Shown here in pieces: positions 33,454 through 41,219 of a DNA stretch of 64,000 nt; positions within the stretch are counted from its first letter, which is position 1; the number at the start of each line of letters is the position of its first letter. The position numbers and the translations under genes were made by a program. Source of the DNA: Nostoc linckia NIES-25 (GTDB lineage: Bacteria > Cyanobacteriota > Cyanobacteriia > Cyanobacteriales > Nostocaceae); contig NZ_AP018223.1 of assembly GCF_002368035.1 (NCBI RefSeq), forward strand, positions 381,016 to 445,015. The letters run 5' to 3'. A model generated the notes under the pieces. That model had not been told where the DNA came from. It made no database searches and saw only the letters and a program-made list of their open reading frames with translations.

Positions 33454-34215
33454 ATATTCAGGAGTTTTAGGTTTTTGGTAATGTTTAGATCGACGATAAT
33501 CACCGCCTTCTAAAAATTAGGAGGCGGTTGTTCGTTATACAAGGATGGCTATGGCGATCGATATCCCTCTACCAGAAGGAAGAAGGGTTATAAATAGGAT
33601 GAACAATTAAATACACTGGCAATAACTCGATTTGTCAATCTATGTAAATTTCCCCGATGAAGACCAGGAAAATCTGCTCTGTCTATATCTTTAGAAATAA
33701 AGTTCAGGGGTTGAAGCGCGGATACTCTGGTAAGATTTCTACAGTTTGTTCAAGCAGCTCCTTTGAGGTCTTTAAGACACTGTTGTGCAAAACTAGTCTT
33801 ATTCAACCAAACAAGTCCGTGCTTGCCTATTGTTGGCGGGATTATCTGATAATGTAGTGCTTGATTTACAACACTGGCATGATTCAGACGGATTATACTT
33901 TAGTTGAAGGCTACACACTCTGCATTGCAAGCGATCGCGTCAGGCAAAATCAGCTAGTTATAGACAGTAGGATTGTTTTTCAAATCAAGCACTATATAAA
34001 TGGTGATAGTGTTTGCTCATCACCAAGTATATGCTTAGGGGATAGTCTAGACTAACTCTGAATTGGTTGCTAAGCAATATTCACACCTTGTCCTCGGCAT
34101 CAAATTCACTGATTTGAATAAAACTTCTACATAAACACACACTGATGCAGTTTGATTTGCTTGAATAGCTATATTGATAGGACATTGATACGAAGGAAAT
34201 TCAAGATTCCTAATT
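33454..34215. other. Gene-poor spacer
   Basis: Contains the hairpin CCGCCTTCTAA-AAA-TTAGGAGGCGG at 33503-33527 and HIP1 sites. Two open frames (33657-33857 and 33861-34055) have no ribosome site and non-protein-like composition and are not accepted. Nothing else recognised. Confidence 0.45.
33503..33527. terminator. Hairpin, terminator-like
   Basis: Stem CCGCCTTCTAA / TTAGGAGGCGG with one mismatch and a 3-base loop. It follows the DnaK remnant and may be that gene's surviving terminator. Only short T runs follow. Confidence 0.4.
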
Positions 34216-34461
34216 ATGGCAAGTAAATTCATTGATGTTAAGGAATATACAGTTAGAGCGCACAAAAGACAGATTCACACTCGTGTTTTCCAATTTGTCT
34301 GTAAAGAGTGTAACGATCTGACAAAACGTGAGACTTATGGCCCCCGACCTTTATATTGTGAGAGATGTCGCCCTCCCCAAGCACCGAAGAAATCCCAGCC
34401 AGCATCTCGCAAAGCTAAACCCAGGCCAATGTCTTATACAAGTGACACCGATTTAAATTGA
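34216..34461 (+). CDS. Small zinc-ribbon-like protein
   Basis: 81 residues. The pattern FVCKECNDLTKRETYGPRPL YCERC gives two CxxC pairs about 18 residues apart, a classic zinc ribbon. The tail is basic (PPQAPKKSQPASRKAKPRP), suggesting nucleic-acid contact. The next gene starts 10 bases after its stop, so they are an operon. Function not known. Confidence 0.75.
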   Translation: MASKFIDVKEYTVRAHKRQIHTRVFQFVCKECNDLTKRETYGPRPLYCERCRPPQAPKKSQPASRKAKPRPMSYTSDTDLN

Positions 34462-34471
34462 TTGAACAATT

Positions 34472-35506
34472 ATGAATTCAAAAGGACAATTAGAACCACC
34501 TCCAGGCAATTTTGTCTCGCCACTGTTGGAATTACGAGACTATTATGCTCGCCTCACAGAAGAGTATGAACGCCTATTCGTGCAGGCGCGATCGCAACTC
34601 GATCATGTAGAAGCGTTGTTGTCTACCTGGTCTTTTTCTGATGGCAACAAGCAGATATCAAGACTTAAAGCCGCTGATGAAACCTCTAATTCTTCCCCAG
34701 AAGGCTCTGTGCGGTTTTTGTCAGCCCACGATGATATCTCCCAAATCAATTTGGTTGAGTCTATAGAGTCACAACTTACAGATTCAGACAACATTGAAAT
34801 AGATAATTCCGCTGTTGATACAAAAACAAATCAACTTCCAACCACATCCCCGGATATACAGGCATCTCTAGAGAACAACGATAACTCAAGCAAGGTGCCA
34901 GAAATCCCCATGCTACCGCAGTATCAATCTCTGTCTCGAATGGAAGCCATAAAACAGCTATTGCAAGACCAGGCAGGTACTGTGTGTCATATTGATTTCA
35001 TCGTGCGATCGCTTTATGGGGAATTAGATTCTAATCTGTTTAAAGTAGTTAAAGGTAGAGTTCAATCTTCCCTCACCCAAGGCAGAGAAAGGAATTACTG
35101 GGTAATTATTCCCGAAGAACCCGGTTGTTATACTTTGGATTTAAGTTTAGTCGCTCCAAAAAATGGCAATGGTGCTTCTAGGAATGTCAAAAACAAAAAG
35201 AAGAAACCTTTCATACCTCCCAATCCCAAAACAGTACCAATGCTCAAAGCCTATGAAGGTCAATTCTTAATTGATGCCCTGACTTCTCTGTTTGAACAAA
35301 ATCCAGGTAAAGTTTTCACCGTCGCTGAAGTAATCGCCGGAATTTACGGAGAAATAACATCTGGGGAACTTCGAGAGATCAAAAATAAGGTGCTCAATGA
35401 ATTATCTAGAGGCTATCGGACAGGCAGATTCTCTAAGGTTCCCGACCAAATCGGCTTGTATACTTGGGACTCCAAGATGATATTGGAAGGTAGTTATCGG
35501 AATTAG
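34472..35506 (+). CDS. Conserved cyanobacterial protein with two winged-helix (HARE-HTH-like) repeats
   Basis: 344 residues. A helical N-terminus (SPLLELRDYYARLTEEYERL) and a disordered Ser/Asp-rich region (about 65-145) lead into two related modules. One starts MEAIKQLLQDQAGTVCHIDF and includes VRSLYGELDSNLFKVVKGRV. The other has LIDALTSLFEQNPGKVFTVA and AGIYGEITSGELREIKNKV. Each module ends with a YWVII/GLYTW strand. The duplication looks like HARE-type winged helices that bind nucleic acid or chromatin proteins. The role is unknown; it forms an operon with the zinc-ribbon gene. Confidence 0.7.
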   Translation: MNSKGQLEPPPGNFVSPLLELRDYYARLTEEYERLFVQARSQLDHVEALLSTWSFSDGNKQISRLKAADETSNSSPEGSVRFLSAHDDISQINLVESIESQLTDSDNIEIDNSAVDTKTNQLPTTSPDIQASLENNDNSSKVPEIPMLPQYQSLSRMEAIKQLLQDQAGTVCHIDFIVRSLYGELDSNLFKVVKGRVQSSLTQGRERNYWVIIPEEPGCYTLDLSLVAPKNGNGASRNVKNKKKKPFIPPNPKTVPMLKAYEGQFLIDALTSLFEQNPGKVFTVAEVIAGIYGEITSGELREIKNKVLNELSRGYRTGRFSKVPDQIGLYTWDSKMILEGSYRN

Positions 35507-35512
35507 GGATTG

Positions 35513-35630
35513 GGAGTGCTGAGTTAGGAGTGAGGAGTTAAGAGTTAGGAGTTAAGACTGAACAGTTAGGAGTTAGGAGTTATTCCCCTTGTCTCCCCAT
35601 CTCCTCATCTCCCTATCTCCCCATCTCCCC
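35513..35630. repeat. STRRs (GAGTTAGGAGTT)n and (CATCTCCC)n
   Basis: Tandem GAGTTAG-type heptamers on one side and CTCCCCAT-type units on the other fill the space between two convergent genes. Confidence 0.85.
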
Positions 35631-35632
35631 AC

Positions 35633-37144
35633 TCACCCCAAAAACAGCTTGTATGCCGGATTCTTGTTTTCATCCCAATACCGATAGCCAAGAGTATCCA
35701 AAAATGCTTGCCAATTTTTCATTTCGTGGGGAGGAACCTGGATACCGAGAACGATTCGGCCGTAGTCTGCGCCGTTGTTGCGGTAGTGAAAAAGACTGAT
35801 ATTCCAGTCGGGACTCATGGAACCAACAAACTTCATCAATGCACCAGGACGTTCGGGAAACTCAAAACGGTAGAGTAATTCATTATGAGCAAGGGGAGAG
35901 TGTCCACCCACCATGTGCCGCAGATGTAATTTCGTGAGTTCGTCGTCTGTTAAATCCAGGGTTTCAAATCCGTGAGCTTCAAAGGTTTCTACCATCTTTG
36001 AAGCATCAGCACGGTTTTGAATTTGCACGCCGACAAAAATATGGGCTGTTTTGGCATCGGCAATGCGATAATTAAACTCGGTAAGATTGCGTTTGCCAAT
36101 CAGTTCGCAAAATTGACGCAGACTACCCCGCTCCTCAGGAATTGTAACTGCAAAGATAGCTTCCCGGCGTTCGCCAAACTCTGCCCGTTCTGCCACAAAC
36201 CGCAAGCGATCGAAGTTCATGTTTGCACCGCAAGCTACAGCAATTAAGGTTTGTCCCTCGATTTTTTCTCGTTCTGCGTAGGCTTTGGCAGCTGCGATCG
36301 CCAATGCACCTGCTGGCTCTAAAATCGATCGCGTATCCTCAAACACGTCTTTAATCGCCGCACAAGTATCATCCGTATCTACTAAAATAATCTCATCTAC
36401 GTACTGCTGACACAAACGGAAGGTTTCTTCCCCTACTTCCCGCACTGCTACCCCATCAGCAAATAACCCCACTTGGGACAAGCGCACCCGATGTCCGGCT
36501 TTTAAAGATTGAGACATGGCATCAGCATCCACAGGTTCAACGCCAATCACTTTAATTTCCGGACGCAAGCGTTTTACATAAGCTCCAATCCCAGAAATTA
36601 ATCCCCCTCCACCAATGGCTACAAAAATCGCATGGATGGGCTGCTGACATTGCCGTAAAATTTCCATCCCGATTGTTCCCTGTCCAGCAATAACATGGGG
36701 ATCGTCAAAGGGATGAATAAAAGTTAACCCTTTTTCGGCTTCTAATTGACGAGCATAAGCATAAGCATCGTCGTAGGTATTTCCATGTAATACAACTACT
36801 CCCCCTCTGCTTCTAACTGCATCTACCTTAACTTGGGGTGTAGTTATTGGCATGACGATAATTGCGCTCGTTCCCAGACGGTTAGCTGCCAAGGCCACCC
36901 CCTGAGCATGGTTCCCCGCCGATGCAGCGATTACACCCTGTGCCAATATATCTGGCGGCAGTTGCACCATCTTGTTATAAGCACCCCGCAATTTAAATGA
37001 AAATACTGACTGCATATCCTCACGTTTGAGCAGAAGTTGATTATTCAACCGCGCAGACAGATTTGGGGCATACTCTAGTGGTGTTTCCTGAGCGACATCA
37101 TACACACGGGCAGTCAGGATTTGGATGAGGTAGTCACAATACAT
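35633..37144 (-). CDS. ilvA: Threonine ammonia-lyase (biosynthetic threonine deaminase)
   Basis: 503 residues from the ATG at 37144 (MYCDYLIQILTARVYDVAQE); two further in-frame starts lie within nine bases. The PLP lysine is in FSFKLRGAYNK (Lys51) and the phosphate loop is GGGGLISG. Two ACT-like regulatory domains form the C-terminal third (IFAVTIPEERGSLRQF and YRFEFPERPGALMKFVG), so isoleucine feedback is expected. It makes 2-oxobutanoate from threonine, the first isoleucine step. Monocistronic; flanked by repeats. Confidence 0.95.
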   Translation of the reverse strand: MYCDYLIQILTARVYDVAQETPLEYAPNLSARLNNQLLLKREDMQSVFSFKLRGAYNKMVQLPPDILAQGVIAASAGNHAQGVALAANRLGTSAIIVMPITTPQVKVDAVRSRGGVVVLHGNTYDDAYAYARQLEAEKGLTFIHPFDDPHVIAGQGTIGMEILRQCQQPIHAIFVAIGGGGLISGIGAYVKRLRPEIKVIGVEPVDADAMSQSLKAGHRVRLSQVGLFADGVAVREVGEETFRLCQQYVDEIILVDTDDTCAAIKDVFEDTRSILEPAGALAIAAAKAYAEREKIEGQTLIAVACGANMNFDRLRFVAERAEFGERREAIFAVTIPEERGSLRQFCELIGKRNLTEFNYRIADAKTAHIFVGVQIQNRADASKMVETFEAHGFETLDLTDDELTKLHLRHMVGGHSPLAHNELLYRFEFPERPGALMKFVGSMSPDWNISLFHYRNNGADYGRIVLGIQVPPHEMKNWQAFLDTLGYRYWDENKNPAYKLFLG

Positions 37145-37469
37145 GGGCATCAAGGGGTTAGCAAATACCAGATGGAGATTAATTTTACGCTACAGAGGTA
37201 CCTGTCAGGGGAGTGAGGAGTGAGGAGTGAGGAGTTTTCAACTCATAACTCCTAACTCCTAACTCTTAACTCACAACTTCTAACTCCTCAGTCAACAGTT
37301 ATCAGTTAACACTCAACACTCAAGAACATTCACACTTGAATTTGTGTTAAAGTATCAAAGGAAGATTGAATTCGGCTGCGTAGTTTGTTTATATATATAT
37401 TTGTATTACAGATATTACAGACATCTCCGGATATAAATCTCTACACTCCCATGCCTCTGGAGACATTTT
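37145..37469. other. Spacer: STRRs and the rbp 5' leader
   Basis: Repeats GAGTGAG and CTAACTC/AACTCAA fill about 37206-37322. The last 150 bases, with a TATATATATA run, are the upstream region of the RNA-binding protein gene. These cyanobacterial rbp genes are cold-induced through such leaders, so a regulatory 5' UTR is likely but not demonstrable here. Confidence 0.5.
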
Positions 37470-37784
37470 ATGTCAATTTATGTCGGTAATCTATCTTATG
37501 AGGTCAAAGAAGATGACCTCAGGCAAGTCTTTTCAGAATATGGAACTGTAAAAGAAGTTCAATTGCCAATCGACCGAGAAACAGGCCGGGTAAGAGGTTT
37601 TGGTTTCGTACAAATGGAATCAGACGCCGAAGAAGCAGCAGCAATTGAAGCCCTCGATAGTGCTGAGTGGATGGGTCGGAGCTTAAAAGTGAATAAAGCT
37701 AGACCGAAGACAGATGGAGGTTCTTCTGGTGGTAGACGAGGAAACAATAGTGGTGGTGGTGGTGGATACTCCCGACGCTATTAA
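37470..37784 (+). CDS. RRM-type RNA-binding protein with glycine-rich tail (Rbp family)
   Basis: 104 residues. A single RRM spans residues 1-78: RNP2 is IYVGNL and RNP1 is RGFGFVQM. The tail GGSSGGRRGNNSGGGGGYSR is the Gly/Arg-rich end of cold-inducible cyanobacterial Rbp proteins. It binds single-stranded RNA. An intrinsic terminator follows, and the S21 gene lies downstream, the known rbpA-rpsU linkage of Anabaena. Confidence 0.95.
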   Translation: MSIYVGNLSYEVKEDDLRQVFSEYGTVKEVQLPIDRETGRVRGFGFVQMESDAEEAAAIEALDSAEWMGRSLKVNKARPKTDGGSSGGRRGNNSGGGGGYSRRY

Positions 37785-37817
37785 GGTCTAGAACCAAGGA
37801 TTTAACTCTCAGTGAGG

Positions 37818-37843
37818 GCAGACAAGGGGTCTGCTTTTTTTTT
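37818..37843 (+). terminator. Intrinsic terminator of the rbp gene
   Basis: GCAGAC-AAGGG-GTCTGC stem followed directly by nine T residues, 33 bases after the rbp stop. Strong rho-independent terminator; it could also attenuate read-through into rpsU. Confidence 0.85.
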
Positions 37844-37870
37844 GCTTTCTCGTTGACCAAGCACACTGAT

Positions 37871-37992
37871 TCAGGACTTACGCAAAAGATAACGAAAGTA
37901 GCGGTAATACCCTGCGGGAAGCCGCTCCGCGTCTACATGAATTACCGCTACGCTTGAATAAGGTTTTCAGTGACATATTGCGTAAGTCCTGT
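37871..37992. repeat. MITE-like element with 15-bp terminal inverted repeats
   Basis: Left end TCAGGACTTACGCAA and right end TTGCGTAAGTCCTG match as inverted repeats (14 of 15). Inside, GTAGCGGTAAT and ATTACCGCTAC form a second inverted pair. About 122 bases, no coding capacity; inserted between the rbp terminator and rpsU. A single related end (AGGACTTACGCA) is at about 8956. Confidence 0.75.
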
Positions 37993-38020
37993 GATTGAGC
38001 AAACTTAGTAGAAATATACT

Positions 38021-38206
38021 ATGACCCAAATAATCGTAGGTGAAAATGAAGGGATAGAATCAGCGTTACGTAGATTTAAGCGAGAAGTGTCTAAGGCACG
38101 AATTTTTCCAGATATGAGAAAGCACCGCCACTTTGAAACACCCCTGCAAAAGCCCAAACGTAAAGCGATCGCTTTGCATAAACAGCGTAGAAGTTTCCAC
38201 AATTGA
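38021..38206 (+). CDS. rpsU: 30S ribosomal protein S21
   Basis: 61 residues: VGENEGIESALRRFKREVSK, IFPDMRKHRHFETPLQKPKR and a basic end. This is the standard S21 core and length. It binds near the anti-Shine-Dalgarno end of 16S rRNA. Its usual upstream neighbour, an rbp gene, is present, but a MITE-like element now lies between them. Confidence 0.96.
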   Translation: MTQIIVGENEGIESALRRFKREVSKARIFPDMRKHRHFETPLQKPKRKAIALHKQRRSFHN

Positions 38207-38309
38207 TTATAAGTCAGTGCGATCGCTTTCTTATATAAGTTGGGATGTGTTTTACCCCAGTTCCAACGAATTGTCTGATAATTATTAAGGCAATTTATAG
38301 AGAGCAAAA

Positions 38310-39284
38310 ATGCAGATCCAAAAATCTCTCCCAAACATGGGTTGCGGGACTTGGGCCTGGGGCAACCAAGTGCTTTGGGGATATGACGAAAGCATGGATG
38401 ACCAGTTGCAAGCCGTGTTTAACCTTTGTGTCAGCAATGGTGTAACTCTATTTGATACAGGTGATTCTTACGGAACTGGCAGATTGAATGGTCGAAGTGA
38501 GCTACTATTGGGACGATTCAATCGAGAATATGTAGGTTCCAATCAAGAAAATATTTGTATTGCGACTAAGCTTGCTGCTTACCCGTGGAGATGGACGCGC
38601 CAGTCAATGGTCAAGGCTTGCCAGTCATCTGCTCAACGGCTGGGAAGAAATGTTGATTTAGTACAAATGCATTGGTCTACAGCCAACTATGCTCCCTGGC
38701 AAGAAGGGCAGTTGTTGGATGGTCTGGCCGATGTTTATGAGCAAGGGTTGGTTAAGGGAGTAGGACTATCCAATTACGGCCCGAAACGGCTCAAACAAGT
38801 ACAAAAAAAGTTTGCCCAGCGAGGCGTTGCAATTAGTACTTTGCAAGTTCAATATTCTTTGCTGTCTACATATCCTGTGACTCAACTCCACCTTAAAGAT
38901 GTTTGTGATGAGTTGGGAATAAAATTGATTGCTTACAGTCCTCTGGCTTTGGGGCTGTTGACAGGAAAATACTCTGTTGGAGGTTCTTTCCCTAAAGGTA
39001 TCCGAGGTTTGCTATTTAGACAGATTTTACCAGGAGTGCGATCGCTTTTAGCATGTTTGCAAGCAGTGGCGCAGTCTAGAAACAAAACCATGTCACAGGT
39101 AGCAATTAACTGGTGCATGTGTAAAGGAACCATTCCCATCCCTGGAGCGAAGAATGTAGAACAAGCCAGAGAAAATATTGGTGCGTTGGGTTGGCAATTA
39201 GATGCAGGTGAAATTGCAGAGTTAGATAAAGCAGCAGCGAGTTCAGACAAAAAAATGGTGCAAAATATTTTTCAGACTAAATGA
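38310..39284 (+). CDS. Aldo/keto reductase
   Basis: 324 residues. Catalytic tetrad: Asp49 (FDTGDSYG), Tyr54, Lys87 (ATKLAA) and His121 (VQMHW). C-terminal NADPH-binding features are IPIPGAKNVEQARENI. It should reduce aldehydes or ketones; the substrate is not deducible. Plant and cyanobacterial relatives resemble pyridoxal reductase or general detoxifying reductases. Start ATG at 38310; no partner gene. Confidence 0.9.
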   Translation: MQIQKSLPNMGCGTWAWGNQVLWGYDESMDDQLQAVFNLCVSNGVTLFDTGDSYGTGRLNGRSELLLGRFNREYVGSNQENICIATKLAAYPWRWTRQSMVKACQSSAQRLGRNVDLVQMHWSTANYAPWQEGQLLDGLADVYEQGLVKGVGLSNYGPKRLKQVQKKFAQRGVAISTLQVQYSLLSTYPVTQLHLKDVCDELGIKLIAYSPLALGLLTGKYSVGGSFPKGIRGLLFRQILPGVRSLLACLQAVAQSRNKTMSQVAINWCMCKGTIPIPGAKNVEQARENIGALGWQLDAGEIAELDKAAASSDKKMVQNIFQTK

Positions 39285-39414
39285 AGTTTTTAGATATTAA
39301 TCTCTATGATTTGTTCAAAATTTATATTTATCATCAATAGCAGTATATAGGAATCTGTCTTATTTTTGAACTTGTTTATATAGCAGTCCTAAAGCATTCC
39401 TGAACAACAATAAC

Positions 39415-39437
39415 CCCGACTTCTTTAATAAGTCGGG
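39415..39437. terminator. Hairpin CCCGACTT/AAGTCGGG
   Basis: Eight-base perfect stem with a 7-base loop, 130 bases after the aldo/keto reductase stop. It shares its core with the hairpin at 16332-16366. Confidence 0.5.
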
Positions 39438-39744
39438 TATCTGAAGCCACTCAATTTTCACAAATCAAATAGGATTGTTATAGATGCGATCGCTAGCAAT
39501 GATAAAACAGCTTGTTGAATTATATCTAGCTTAGTTAAAAACTCAATATTAGTCTTATATACGCAATTTTGTTTGTTTATCAATTAAATTCCAGATATTT
39601 TCCAAAAAGACATAATTCCTGTATTAATGTCTGAAATTTTGAGCAGAAGAACTTGATTTTTTAGGTTAATTAAGAAAGAATGAATATTGAGTCTAACATC
39701 TTGTAGACACTCTTGGTGACAACTTAACCTTATCCAATGTCCAC

Positions 39745-39766
39745 AGTCCGCGAAAGCGGACTTTTT
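39745..39766 (+). terminator. Intrinsic terminator-like hairpin with GAAA loop
   Basis: AGTCCGC-GAAA-GCGGACT followed by five T residues. The GNRA tetraloop and U-run are typical of a rho-independent terminator, yet no gene ends just upstream. Confidence 0.6.
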
Positions 39767-40268
39767 GTATGTAACCTGAAGTTTAAGTAAGAATTTATGA
39801 GCTAAGCTAATACGCATTTAACTTGCATTTGATTTTGGAGAAAAAGCGTCAATCCTTCTCCCCTGCTGTATAAATGTGCAAATTAGGTGCTTAACAGCTT
39901 ATTCTTGCTTACTTATTTATATGGTTGGAGTACAATACTTGTCGGGTTTTGGGGAAAAGGGGAAGGTGGGGCCCCTCTGGGGATAAGGGGCGGGGGAAAG
40001 GGAAAGAAAAAACCTTTAACCTTTACCCTTTAACCTTTTCCCCAAATCCAATTCCGAGTTAAAAATCCACTGAAGCAGCAGTATTGGGTTGGAGTATTAT
40101 TAGTAGATACTTGATGTGTACTATATTCTTAATTGGCTATATCCGGGGCTAGCTTTGCTGGCACAAGCAAGCATATTATCTTGAGAGATTGAACTTTAAA
40201 CCGACTTACATCTCCAAATACTGGCTTTGACAAATTCTCACCAAGCAAAAACAACTATTAAATATCTG

Positions 40269-41198
40269 ATGAATCAATCGACCCCTAAAAATTGGATGTT
40301 AATCAAACACCGGCTAACTCCTTATTTGTTTTTACTCCCTGCTTTGATTATTTTAGGGTTAACCGTCTTTTGGCCTGCGCTGCAAGCTTTTTACCTCAGC
40401 TTTACCAGCTACGAAGATATTGCCCAACCGCCACAATGGATAGGTTTTAACAACTTTCTGAAGCTTTTGAAAGATCCAGTTTTCTGGAAAACACTAGAAA
40501 ACACTGTTTTATATCTTGTGGGTGTAGTACCAATTTTGGTAATTGCTCCCTTGGGGCTAGCAATTTTGGTAAATCAAAAACTGCGGGGGATGAATTGGTT
40601 TAGATCTGCATATTACACGCCAGTAGTAATTTCGATGGTAGTTGCAGGAATAGCTTGGAAATGGTTATATGCAGAAAATGGATTGCTCAACCAGTTATTT
40701 AAAGCTTTAGGTATTATTTCAGACGGTATTCCTTGGCTAACTAGCTCAGCTAAAGTTTTTGGTATTGTACCAATTTCTCTTGCCAGTGTTATGGCAGTTA
40801 CTGTGTGGAAAGGGCTAGGTTACTACATGGTAATTTATTTAGCTGGATTACAATCAATTCCTGGTGATGTGTACGAAGCCGCAGCAATTGATGGCTCTGA
40901 TGGTATTAAGAAACATTGGGACATCACCATACCTTTGATGAAGCCATATCTGGCTTTAGTAGCAGTAATTTCAGCTATTTCTGCCACCAAAGTATTTGAA
41001 GAAGTATACATTATGACTCAAGGCGGCCCGCTCAATAGCTCGAAAACAATTGTTTATTATCTGTACGAACAAGCATTCAATAATTTGGAAATTAGCTATG
41101 CTTGCACAATTGGGCTGGTATTATTTTTGATAATTTTAGGGCTATCAATTTTGCGATTAGCGGTTAATCAGCAGGGTAATGATAATATCACAATCTAA
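40269..41198 (+). CDS. Carbohydrate ABC transporter permease (MalF/UgpA type)
   Basis: 309 residues from the ATG at 40269 (frame open to a TTG at 40227). Six transmembrane helices start with YLFLLPALIILGLTVFWPAL. The cytoplasmic EAA loop, EAAAIDGSDGIKKHWDITIP, docks the ATPase. TQGGPLNSSKTIVYYLYEQA is typical of sugar permeases. It imports a sugar or glycerol-phosphate. No second permease, binding protein or ATPase gene is adjacent in the window, so it must be assembled from elsewhere. Confidence 0.9.
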   Translation: MNQSTPKNWMLIKHRLTPYLFLLPALIILGLTVFWPALQAFYLSFTSYEDIAQPPQWIGFNNFLKLLKDPVFWKTLENTVLYLVGVVPILVIAPLGLAILVNQKLRGMNWFRSAYYTPVVISMVVAGIAWKWLYAENGLLNQLFKALGIISDGIPWLTSSAKVFGIVPISLASVMAVTVWKGLGYYMVIYLAGLQSIPGDVYEAAAIDGSDGIKKHWDITIPLMKPYLALVAVISAISATKVFEEVYIMTQGGPLNSSKTIVYYLYEQAFNNLEISYACTIGLVLFLIILGLSILRLAVNQQGNDNITI

Positions 41199-41219
41199 TA
41201 GGGGCTGGCGATAATTAAA

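Larger units (their letters stand above)
39285..40268. other. Gene-poor spacer with hairpins and repeats
   Basis: About 980 bases. It holds the hairpins at 39415-39437 and 39745-39766, a single CAAATCAAATAGGATTG repeat near 39464, and a G-rich/C-rich inverted repeat (39953-40046). An open frame on the minus strand (39584-39817) runs through the hairpin, has no ribosome site, and is not accepted. Confidence 0.5.

Noticed and set aside
33657..34055. Two plus-strand open frames in the spacer
   Set aside because: No ribosome site, odd composition and no motif; treated as chance.
39584..39817. Minus-strand open frame of 77 codons
   Set aside because: Runs through a terminator-like hairpin and has no ribosome site or recognisable motif.
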